DNA of 7,874 nucleotides, from the NCBI GenBank assembly GCA_902489575.1, contig CABUAQ010000087.1, forward strand, positions 1 to 7,874, read 5' to 3'. The notes beneath the pieces are model-generated. The model made no database searches, was not told where the DNA came from, and saw nothing but the letters and a program-made list of their open reading frames with translations. Position numbers and translations under genes: made by a program. The stretch's first letter is position 1; each line of letters begins with the position of its first letter. Of the stretch, positions 1-5,483 are shown in pieces. This DNA comes from an uncultured bacterium. Lineage in GTDB: Bacteria > Cyanobacteriota > Vampirovibrionia > Gastranaerophilales > Gastranaerophilaceae.

Positions 1-1
1 T

Positions 2-46
2 ACCACTAATCCGGTCAATTTTGAAGATAAGTCATTCGGGCAATAA
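2..46 (+). CDS. Possible 3' end of an upstream gene (partial)
   Basis: One forward frame is open from the window edge to a TAA at 44-46 and reads TTNPVNFEDKSFGQ. It would lie 73 bases before the tonB-like start. Only 14 codons are visible, so no product can be named. Another forward frame is also open here a little longer (to about 58), so the choice rests only on the more ordinary residue composition. No clear intrinsic terminator follows; there is just a weak AT-only hairpin around 41-55. Confidence 0.3.
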   Translation, partial: TTNPVNFEDKSFGQ

Positions 47-91
47 TTATTATTGTTAATTTAAAATAAAATCATAGACAAATAAGAGTTT

Positions 92-97
92 TATAAA
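92..97 (+). promoter_or_regulatory. Possible -10 box for the tonB-exbB-exbD operon
   Basis: TATAAA lies 22 bases before the ATG at 120, in a very AT-rich stretch. No good -35 box is found at 16-18 bases; the TAGACA at 75-80 is too close. Transcription from here would leave a leader just long enough for the ribosome site AGGG at 110-113. This is a weak call because such hexamers are common in AT-rich DNA. Confidence 0.22.
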
Positions 98-119
98 ATA
101 TTTGTTGTTAGGGAATAAA

Positions 120-1361
120 ATGTCAATATTAGGGAAATACACAGAAAATATAAATAACAGAGAATTCGACTCAAAAGATTTATTAAAAGATAAATCGAGT
201 TTTAAAATGCCGGCAGTCACAAGAAAAGATACACAGTCTATCTCTTTGGAAAAGGGGATTACAATCGCGGCAATACTTCATCCGGCAGCTATATTTATTT
301 TCTGGCTTATCGTAACAATTCTGGCAATATTTGGTATTCATCTTACTATATTTGACAAACCGAAACCTAAAACCAGTGATATAGAGTTCGTACTGGTTGA
401 TAAAGAAGAAACTCCCTTAAATAAAAATACAAGATACAGAGCAGACAGAAATTCCCGAACAGGAGGGATTAATGATCCTAAAAAGCCGGTGTCAATGCCG
501 TCTTCAAAACCTGCTTCAAAACCACAGCCATCTTCACCGGCACCTTCACCTGCTCCTAAAAAACAATCTATAGTAAATAAAATTACACAAACCATTGCAC
601 CGCAAAAACCAGTGCAAAAGGCTCAGCCTAAAGTTACAACACAACAGAAAAACGTAACACCGGCACCCGAAGTTCAACGACCGATACCAAAACCTCAAGC
701 TGCAAAACCACAACCTCCGACAGCAAGACCATCCGTTAGACCTGTAACTACACCAAAAGCAGTTCAACGCCCTACAGGTTCCCCATTTAGGGTCCCTGTA
801 CCGCCAGGAGGAACAAAAGCCGGTCAATATGCAACCGGTCCGATTAGCGGCTCAGGCACATCAAATAATGGTGGAACAAAAGGAGGCGGAACATATTCTC
901 CTAATCCGTCGTTAGCACCTGTTGGCAGCGGCTCAGGTACTAAAACCGCCTCATCAGGATCAGGAACTTCAGGAAGACCCGGCTCAGGCTACGGTTCAGG
1001 ATCCGGTTCCGGCGGAGGCAACCCCGGAGGCGGAGGTGGTCGCCCAGGTATTGATGCAATTAGAGAACCTGATTTTGGCCCTTACATGAGAGAACTTCAA
1101 CGAAGAATCAAAATGAATTGGGACCCTCCTAAGGGAAATGAAAGCAAACGTGTCGTGCTGTTATTTAAAATTGCGAAGGACGGAAGGTTACTGTCTTGCA
1201 GCGTATTTAAATCTTCAGGATTGCAAAACGCGGATAATGCGGCTCTAAATGCAGTAAAACTTGCAGCTCCGTTTAGACCATTGCCACCTGAATACAAAGG
1301 CTCAAGTATTGATATTCAATTTACATTTGATTACAACGTATTTGGAGCAGCAAAATACTAA
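120..1361 (+). CDS. tonB: TonB/TolA-like energy transducer protein
   Basis: This is probably the periplasm-spanning arm of a Ton- or Tol-type system, anchored in the inner membrane and pulling on outer-membrane partners using energy from ExbB/ExbD. The ATG at 120 gives 413 residues. It is preferred to the upstream in-frame TTG at 102 because AGGG (110-113) sits 6 bases before it. A hydrophobic helix spans about residues 46-78 and contains His54, which may match the TM histidine of the TonB/TolA S-x3-H motif, although the Ser position is Ala here. Residues 120-230 are Pro/Lys/Gln-rich and 230-309 are Gly/Ser-rich. Residues 316-413 form a TonB C-terminal-type domain (YMRELQRRIKMNW, then an F-K-I-x-K-D-G-R-L strand, then ALNAVKLAAPFRPLP). 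It is first in a four-gene operon with exbB and two exbD. TonB and TolA cannot be separated here because no receptor, tolB or pal is visible. Confidence 0.85.
   Translation: MSILGKYTENINNREFDSKDLLKDKSSFKMPAVTRKDTQSISLEKGITIAAILHPAAIFIFWLIVTILAIFGIHLTIFDKPKPKTSDIEFVLVDKEETPLNKNTRYRADRNSRTGGINDPKKPVSMPSSKPASKPQPSSPAPSPAPKKQSIVNKITQTIAPQKPVQKAQPKVTTQQKNVTPAPEVQRPIPKPQAAKPQPPTARPSVRPVTTPKAVQRPTGSPFRVPVPPGGTKAGQYATGPISGSGTSNNGGTKGGGTYSPNPSLAPVGSGSGTKTASSGSGTSGRPGSGYGSGSGSGGGNPGGGGGRPGIDAIREPDFGPYMRELQRRIKMNWDPPKGNESKRVVLLFKIAKDGRLLSCSVFKSSGLQNADNAALNAVKLAAPFRPLPPEYKGSSIDIQFTFDYNVFGAAKY
849..988 (+). repeat. Dispersed GGCTCAGG octamers in the Gly/Ser linker of tonB
   Basis: The octamer GGCTCAGG occurs at 849-856, 930-937 and 981-988, each time encoding a Gly-Ser-Gly run. 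Around it, 930-1040 is rich in related GGA/GGC/TCA codons. Such low-complexity DNA can change length by slippage, so linker length may vary between strains. Confidence 0.6.
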
Positions 1362-1399
1362 ATATAAAAAAGTTATTACAAAAATGAGGATACAAAACT

Positions 1400-2059
1400 A
1401 TGGAATTATTTAAATTATTATTAGATGCAATTAAAATGGACTGGCCGGTTCTGTTGCCGATTTTTATATGTTCAATATTAGTAGTAGGCGTTGTTATAAG
1501 TAAATGGTCTTTCTATCAAAAGAATCAACGGGATATAACAATATACATGAGAGAATTAAATAGAGAATTGTCAAAAAATGATCTATCAGCTGCTCAAAAC
1601 ATTGCAGTACGCTGCGGCGGTGTTGTTGGTGAAGTAATTGAAGAAGCTGTAAGAATCTTCTCTGAACAAAAAAACGGATTTTCAAGATCATTTGATATTT
1701 CTGCAGCATTAGCAACAAGAAAACTTGAAAGTCACTTGACAATCCTTGGTACTATTGGCGGGGTTGCACCATTTTTAGGCTTATTTGGTACTGTTGTAAG
1801 AATTCTTTTAACATTCAATATTTTGGCAGACTCTGGAAATCAGGCTGCAGCCGTAGCTTCCGGTATCGGTTCTGCGTTAATTGCTACGGCTTTCGGTTTA
1901 GGAGTTGCGATTGTTGCAGTTATTTTCTTTAACTCATTCCAATCAATTGTAAAACACTATGAAGATGATTTTCAGCTTATCAAATTATTATTCTTAAGTT
2001 TTGTTGATGCAGAAAATGAAACTCAGGCTAAATATTCTTCATCAAAAGTTAACTTATAA
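1400..2059 (+). CDS. exbB: ExbB/TolQ/MotA-family proton channel protein
   Basis: This 219-residue inner-membrane protein forms the ion-conducting ring that powers the TonB/TolA-like protein. GAGGA (1386-1390) lies 9 bases before the ATG, and the gene starts 38 bases after the tonB stop. Three hydrophobic segments (about 16-36, 113-139, 151-178) match ExbB/TolQ topology, with a cytoplasmic loop between the first and second. The family signature is plain: LGTIGGVAPFLGLFGTV at 116-132, and SALIATAFGLGVAI at 158-171. Thr131 and Thr163 align with pore threonines T148 and T181 of E. coli ExbB. Two positions are odd: the pore glutamate (E176 in E. coli) is Ser158, and the usual W-G after GTV is V-R (Val133, Arg134). 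Family assignment is firm; ExbB versus TolQ naming is not. Confidence 0.93.
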   Translation: MELFKLLLDAIKMDWPVLLPIFICSILVVGVVISKWSFYQKNQRDITIYMRELNRELSKNDLSAAQNIAVRCGGVVGEVIEEAVRIFSEQKNGFSRSFDISAALATRKLESHLTILGTIGGVAPFLGLFGTVVRILLTFNILADSGNQAAAVASGIGSALIATAFGLGVAIVAVIFFNSFQSIVKHYEDDFQLIKLLFLSFVDAENETQAKYSSSKVNL

Positions 2060-2077
2060 ATAAACAGGTAGTATAAA

Positions 2078-2554
2078 ATGGCATTTTCATCTAAGAAAAA
2101 ACAAAAATTATTTACAGAAATCAATATCACACCTCTAACAGATATTTTCCTTGTTCTGTTGATTATTATGATGGTAGTCGCACCATCGTTCCAGTCAATG
2201 GATAATGCGGTAGATGTGCCGGAAGTTAACAACGGAATAAATATTGAAGATGAAAAAGTTACCGTATCAATAACAAAAGACGGAGCTATGTTTGTTAATG
2301 GTGAAAAAATACAAAAATCTCAACTTACAAATAAGCTGCTTGCCTTAAAAAGTGACAACAAAAAATCTGAAGTTGTTGTAAAAGCAGATAAAGAGATTAA
2401 AAGTGCAACAATTATGGATGTTATGAATTCTGCTCAAAATGCAGAATACAAAAAACTTATTGTAGCTGGTGAACCTCTAAATAAAAAAGAACAAAAAGAG
2501 CTGAAGCAGAAATCAGCGGATATTAAAATTCAGCAAGACGGAGAACAACAATGA
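2078..2554 (+). CDS. exbD: ExbD/TolR-family protein, first copy
   Basis: This 158-residue protein has a short cytoplasmic N-terminus, one TM helix (about 22-39) and a periplasmic domain. It pairs with ExbB to couple ion flow to TonB/TolA. The signature INITPLTDIFLVLLIIMMV is at 16-34, and Asp22 is the membrane aspartate matching ExbD Asp25. The periplasmic part shows the usual beta pattern (VTVSITKDGAMFVNGEKI). The tail after about 130 is a Lys/Gln/Glu-rich extension that the second copy lacks. AGG at 2066-2068 serves as a modest ribosome site, and the gap after exbB is 18 bases. The stop overlaps the next gene's start by 4 bases (ATGA), suggesting translational coupling. Confidence 0.92.
   Translation: MAFSSKKKQKLFTEINITPLTDIFLVLLIIMMVVAPSFQSMDNAVDVPEVNNGINIEDEKVTVSITKDGAMFVNGEKIQKSQLTNKLLALKSDNKKSEVVVKADKEIKSATIMDVMNSAQNAEYKKLIVAGEPLNKKEQKELKQKSADIKIQQDGEQQ
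2117..2185 (+). repeat. 69-bp near-identical segment shared by the two exbD genes (copy 1)
   Basis: Codons 14-36 of the first exbD match codons 7-29 of the second (2569-2637) at 63 of 69 bases by direct comparison. Five of the six changes are silent. The flanking parts of the two genes are clearly diverged. The segment encodes the TM helix and the conserved aspartate. Confidence 0.85.
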
Positions 2555-2931
2555 GAGAAACATTTAACGAAATCAATATAACTCCTTTAACAGATATTTT
2601 CCTTGTTTTGTTGATTATTATGATGGTAATCGCGCCATTACTGGATAAACAAGGTATTAGCTTGACTGTTCCTGAAAATGTTGAGCAATCCCAAATTAAA
2701 GATGATCCTCAAATATTAACCGTTGTGGTAACTTCTAATAACAAATATTATATACACAATGAAGAAGTTTCACCGGATAGGCTTGGAACAGTTTTAGCGC
2801 AGGAAACCAAAAATTACCCTGATGGACTTTTAATACAAGCTGATGGGACATCTACACACGGAGCCGTTGTAAAACTCATGGACAAGGCAAGATATGCCGG
2901 TGTCAAAGCAATTTCTTTAGATCAAATTTAG
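2551..2931 (+). CDS. exbD: ExbD/TolR-family protein, second copy
   Basis: This 126-residue second ExbD/TolR subunit likely forms a hetero-assembly with the first copy in the ExbB ring. Its N-terminus is only about 14 residues, followed by the signature INITPLTDIFLVLLIIMMV at 8-26 with the membrane aspartate at Asp15. The periplasmic domain (about 32-126) is of standard length and includes a conserved-looking HGAVVKLMDKARYAGVKAISL end. GGAGA at 2540-2544 precedes the ATG by 6 bases, and the start overlaps the first copy's stop. It lacks the charged C-terminal extension of copy 1. It is the last gene of the operon; a hairpin terminator follows 32 bases later. Confidence 0.92.
   Translation: MRETFNEINITPLTDIFLVLLIIMMVIAPLLDKQGISLTVPENVEQSQIKDDPQILTVVVTSNNKYYIHNEEVSPDRLGTVLAQETKNYPDGLLIQADGTSTHGAVVKLMDKARYAGVKAISLDQI
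2569..2637 (+). repeat. 69-bp near-identical segment shared by the two exbD genes (copy 2)
   Basis: This is the partner of 2117-2185, with 63 of 69 bases identical and 22 of 23 residues identical (Val versus Ile at one site). It includes two uninterrupted 20-base matches. It could serve as a site for gene conversion or deletion between the tandem genes. Confidence 0.85.
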
Positions 2932-2963
2932 GCTAATAATTAAAAATAATTTCATGATTTAAG

Positions 2964-2993
2964 AACGAAATGAGTTAATTCACTTCGTTTTTT
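2964..2993 (+). terminator. Intrinsic terminator of the tonB-exbB-exbD operon
   Basis: AACGAAATGA (2964-2973) and TCACTTCGTT (2980-2989) form a 10-bp stem with one A-C mismatch and a 6-base loop. A T-run follows, extending from the stem end to 2993. It lies 32 bases after the last exbD stop. The opposite strand has no comparable T-run, so it probably acts on the forward transcript. Confidence 0.75.
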
Positions 2994-3028
2994 GTTGATT
3001 GGCTCAATTGTAAAAAGACAAAATGACT

Positions 3029-3170
3029 GTCATTGCGAGTGATAGCGAAGTAATTCAGAGGGGTAAATGGTATTTATTACAAAAGGTATGAAACAATTCA
3101 GTATTAAAATAATGTTCAAAGTAAGCTAAAGAAACGGATTGCCGCAGTCGCAAAGCTCCTTCGCAACGAC
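3029..3170. repeat. REP/MITE-like element with imperfect inverted arms
   Basis: The left arm begins GTCATTGCGAG at 3029. The right arm, 3136-3170, read on the minus strand begins GTCGTTGCGAAGGAGC and ends GGCAATCC. Both arms therefore fit the widespread GTCATTGCGAG...GCAATCC type of interspersed palindromic repeat, although the left arm has decayed (its end reads GTAATTC). The interior, about 3058-3135, is AT-rich and codes for nothing recognisable. No target-site duplication is evident. It sits between convergent gene ends, the usual place for such elements. Confidence 0.65.
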
Positions 3171-3287
3171 GGGTATTAACCATTGGATTAGCACGGCTGT
3201 ATTGCTTTTTGCAATGTCGGAATGTATTACCGCGACCTCATGAGTGTTCGTACTGGCACTGCCCAAAATATTTACCCCCGGCGAGGA
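3171..3287. other. Gene-free stretch with a GC-rich patch
   Basis: Together with the terminator and the repeat, this fills the 356-base gap (2932-3287) between convergent genes. It holds a small hairpin (ATTGC-ttttt-GCAAT near 3211-3225) and a patch at 3231-3290 with 33 of 60 bases G or C, well above the surrounding AT-rich DNA. Short palindromes (CTCATGAG, GGCAGTGCC on the minus strand) occur in it. No convincing gene or RNA was found. It may be part of another dispersed repeat or the remnant of a transferred segment. Confidence 0.4.
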
Positions 3288-4436
3288 CTATGCGTTAAAA
3301 GTTTTAAAAGATGATTCTATATTTTTTGAAATAACTTTCTTAACTGCTTCTAACTCTGTAGAAATAGCACTTTCTTCAGTATCAAGCTGTTTTAACTCAA
3401 GTTCTAAACTTTTATCTTGCTGTTGAACTATTTCTATTTTTGAATTTATTTCCTGAACTTTTTGATCATATTGATACTGTTCATAATTATACTTATTCAT
3501 TGCATCGTTGTACGCTTCTTCATCGGTTGAGGTATTTGTTACCAGATTATATGTTGTGGATACCGGAGGTTTACCGCTTTCGGCAGCAATATTCCCGTCA
3601 GCATCCAGTTTTTTACCGTTTTCATCTGTTTTATAAAGTGTTATTGACAAATATCTTCCTGTTGTATCTTGTTCAACAGAACCAAGGGTATTCAAAACTT
3701 CTTTTGTTTTTGTTGATGTTCCAAGAGTATAGCAGTTGATATTTTCGGTTGCAATACCATCTGATTCATTGTACTTGCTGTCATCTTCAACCTGTGAGGC
3801 ACTGTAAAAATATGGTATGTATGTGCCTTTTGTTGAATCTTTCACATAGCGGACATACCATTCACCTTGTTCACCAACATTGTTGCTTGAGTTTAACATT
3901 GTTGAATAATACATTTCTTGTTCCATCAAATCTGCGAGTTGATCTTTTTCTAATGTTGATAAATACGGATTTGATTTTATTGAATTTGATTCTTGTAATT
4001 GTTTGAATTCTTCATCTGTTAGCTTTTTAATTGCTTCAGCATTTAATCCTTCTACTGAACCAAGTTTTCTAAGTTTTGAAGAACCGATAGAGTATCCGTC
4101 ATCGTTTTTAGAAATAACTGAAGATGATGCTGCAACTATTGAATAATCATCCTGCCATTGTTGGATATAGCTGATTGAATATTCTCCGTTACCTTTTGCA
4201 ATCATTGAGGTAATGGTGTTAGTCAAAGCACCATCGTCGAAGGTATAAGAAACTTTTGTATAATCGTCAACAGAAGGCGGAGTTGGTACAACCATATTGC
4301 ACAACTCTGAGTAGTAACTGCCTGATTCGTTAGATAATGTAGTTCTTTGCTGGTTAATTTGTTGTCCTTCGTATTCCACATTATTCTTACGGGCAGTCAA
4401 ACACAAAAATCTTGCTTGTGATGCACTCATTCCCAT
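3288..4436 (-). CDS. Coiled-coil protein of unknown function, Gastranaerophilales-type
   Basis: No function is recognised. The chosen ATG at 4436 gives 382 residues starting MGMSASQARF. The in-frame TTG at 4445 is too close (3 bases) to AAAGGA (4449-4454 on the plus strand) to use it. Residues 1-45 look like a helix rich in Gln/Asn (ASQARFLCLTARKNN, then EGQQINQQRTTLSNES). The middle, about 50-300, is Ser/Thr/Tyr/Asp-rich with a beta-like section (RYLSITLYKTDENGKKL) and no visible catalytic motif. Residues 306-375 form a long charged, Gln-rich coiled coil ending SFKTFNA. There is no signal peptide or TM helix. Paired terminal helices around a variable middle resemble the layout of flagellar or type III-exported structural proteins; that is an inference. 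It is a single-gene unit, divergent from nifU, with a FliA-like promoter upstream. I recall this N-terminal motif from Gastranaerophilales genomes, but cannot check that here. Confidence 0.85.
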   Translation of the reverse strand: MGMSASQARFLCLTARKNNVEYEGQQINQQRTTLSNESGSYYSELCNMVVPTPPSVDDYTKVSYTFDDGALTNTITSMIAKGNGEYSISYIQQWQDDYSIVAASSSVISKNDDGYSIGSSKLRKLGSVEGLNAEAIKKLTDEEFKQLQESNSIKSNPYLSTLEKDQLADLMEQEMYYSTMLNSSNNVGEQGEWYVRYVKDSTKGTYIPYFYSASQVEDDSKYNESDGIATENINCYTLGTSTKTKEVLNTLGSVEQDTTGRYLSITLYKTDENGKKLDADGNIAAESGKPPVSTTYNLVTNTSTDEEAYNDAMNKYNYEQYQYDQKVQEINSKIEIVQQQDKSLELELKQLDTEESAISTELEAVKKVISKNIESSFKTFNA

Positions 4437-4477
4437 TTGTAACAATCGTCCTTTCGTTTCTTTGTTCCTTAGTCTTA

Positions 4478-4505
4478 TTGTCGGCAGCTTTAACTTGTAT
4501 CTTTA
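4478..4505 (-). promoter_or_regulatory. Sigma-28 (FliA)-like promoter of the minus-strand coiled-coil gene
   Basis: Read on the minus strand, TAAAGATA (4505-4498) is followed after 12 bases by GCCGACAA (4485-4478). The FliA consensus is TAAAGTTT, 11 bases, GCCGATAA. The -10 element matches 7 of 8 and the -35 element has TAAAG intact, while the spacer is one base long. A second GTTAAAG copy lies at 4494-4488. Transcription would start near 4470, leaving a leader of about 35 bases with the ribosome site AAAGGA inside it. It is a match to the proteobacterial and Bacillus consensus, not demonstrated in this lineage. Confidence 0.5.
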
Positions 4506-4523
4506 ACTTTTTTCATCCCTTTG

Positions 4524-4547
4524 TTACATTTTGTAATATTGTAATAT
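4524..4547. promoter_or_regulatory. Operator-like TTACA/TGTAA palindrome and tandem repeat
   Basis: TTACA (4524-4528), three T's, then TGTAA (4532-4536) form a perfect inverted repeat. The 8-mer TGTAATAT is then repeated in tandem at 4532-4539 and 4540-4547. It sits between the divergent nifU and coiled-coil genes, so a bound repressor could affect either. The half-site resembles the TACA/TGTA operators of BlaI/MecI/CopY-type repressors, but simple AT-rich repeats occur by chance in such DNA. Confidence 0.25.
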
Positions 4548-4581
4548 TTAAAAAATTAAATAAAAATTAAGTTGTCACTTT

Positions 4582-4587
4582 TATAAT
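4582..4587 (+). promoter_or_regulatory. Possible -10 box for nifU-nifS
   Basis: This perfect TATAAT lies 43 bases before the nifU ATG, but no -35 hexamer is found at normal spacing. The nearest good -35-like TTGTCA (4572-4577) is far too close. A second option is TAAAAT at 4599-4604, 21 bases after TTGTCA, which is rather long. No convincing Fur-, SufR- or IscR-type site was identified. Confidence 0.3.
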
Positions 4588-4630
4588 TTTTTTTGGGTTA
4601 AAATGTTATGTAGAAAGAAAGGGAAATTTT

Positions 4631-5482
4631 ATGTGGGATTATTCAGAAAAGGTTATGGACCATTACAGAAATCCAAGAAATGTAGGCTCAATAGATAATG
4701 CTGATGCGGTTGGAGTAGCCGGCTCATTGACCTGCGGTGATCAATTAAAAATATATTTAAAAATCGAGAATAATAAAGTAGTTGATGCTAAATTTCAAAC
4801 ATTCGGTTGTGGCTCAGCAGTAGCTAGTTCCAGCATTCTGACTGAAATGATTATCGGGAAAACAATTGACGAAGTTAGAAAAATTACAAATAAAGATATA
4901 GCTGATGAACTCGGGGGGTTGCCACCGGAAAAAATGCATTGCTCGGTTATGGGTTATGAAGCATTGGAAGACGCATTAAAAAACTATAGTGCCGACGGCT
5001 ACATTGATTTAGATGAAATTTTAGACGAGCACTACGGTAAAACCGAAAAGAAAGAAAAAATTATTTGTACCTGTTTCCAAATAACAGAAAATATTATCTG
5101 GGATGCTGTTAAGCAGAACGGATTAAAAACAGTTGAAGAAGTCACAAATTATACAAAAGCAGGCGGAGCTTGCGGTAAATGTAAGAGTATAATTCAAGAT
5201 ATTATTGACACTTATTACAACAAACAAAAATCTGAAACTAAATTAACGCCAACTCAATGGATTTTGAAAGTAAATAATGTTATCGAAACCCAGATATCAC
5301 CGGAACTTCAAAAAGATGGCGGAGATATTGAGCTTGTGGATATCAAAGATAAAACCATTTTTGTCAAACTTAAAGGAAGATGCTCTGGCTGTAAAAATTC
5401 AACTATGACGTTAAAAAACTTTGCAGAAAAGACTTTACAAAATTCTTTAGGCAGTGACATTGTACTTATAGAGGTAAAATAA
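4631..5482 (+). CDS. nifU: NifU, three-domain Fe-S cluster scaffold
   Basis: This cytoplasmic scaffold receives sulfur from the adjacent cysteine desulfurase, builds Fe-S clusters and passes them to apoproteins. All three NifU domains are present in 283 residues. The IscU-like domain (about 1-130) has Cys35 in a C-G-D motif, Cys60 and Cys104 as cluster ligands. The central permanent [2Fe-2S] domain (about 143-195) has Cys146, Cys148, Cys181 and Cys184 (C-x-C ... C-x2-C). The C-terminal Nfu domain (about 208-283) has Cys251 and Cys254 (C-x2-C). Spacing matches Azotobacter NifU closely. AGGGA (4620-4624) precedes the ATG by 6 bases. nifS starts one base after the stop. With no nitrogenase genes nearby, this is most likely the general Fe-S machinery, as in Helicobacter and relatives. 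Confidence 0.96.
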   Translation: MWDYSEKVMDHYRNPRNVGSIDNADAVGVAGSLTCGDQLKIYLKIENNKVVDAKFQTFGCGSAVASSSILTEMIIGKTIDEVRKITNKDIADELGGLPPEKMHCSVMGYEALEDALKNYSADGYIDLDEILDEHYGKTEKKEKIICTCFQITENIIWDAVKQNGLKTVEEVTNYTKAGGACGKCKSIIQDIIDTYYNKQKSETKLTPTQWILKVNNVIETQISPELQKDGGDIELVDIKDKTIFVKLKGRCSGCKNSTMTLKNFAEKTLQNSLGSDIVLIEVK

Positions 5483-5483
5483 A

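Noticed and set aside
102..119. Upstream TTG start adding six residues to the TonB-like protein
   Set aside because: AGGG at 110-113 is properly spaced for the ATG at 120 and lies inside the extended version; there is no ribosome site ahead of the TTG.
338..827. Antisense ORFs opposite the Pro/Gly-rich part of the TonB-like gene
   Set aside because: They are Cys/Trp/Arg-rich shadow frames created by the biased codons of the low-complexity linker, with no ribosome sites.
3029..3170. tRNA or small structured RNA gene
   Set aside because: No T-loop GGTTC motif, no acceptor stem or CCA pattern. The inverted arms fit a REP/MITE-type element better.
3211..3225. Terminator for the minus-strand coiled-coil gene
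   Set aside because: The ATTGC/GCAAT hairpin has only a 5-bp stem, lies more than 60 bases past the stop, and lacks a T-run after it on the minus strand.
3244..3426. Small forward ORF over the 3' end of the minus-strand gene, and a 24-codon ORF from the ATG at 3240
   Set aside because: Neither has a ribosome site, and both run antisense into a well-supported gene. The peptides match nothing I recognise.
3440..4006. Forward ORFs opposite the coiled-coil gene, rich in His/Leu/Tyr
   Set aside because: Their composition is that of antisense translation; they have no ribosome sites and no domain-like pattern.
4437..4445. TTG start for the minus-strand coiled-coil gene
   Set aside because: Only 3 bases separate it from AAAGGA, while the ATG at 4436 is 12 bases away and gives the expected MGMSASQARF N-terminus.
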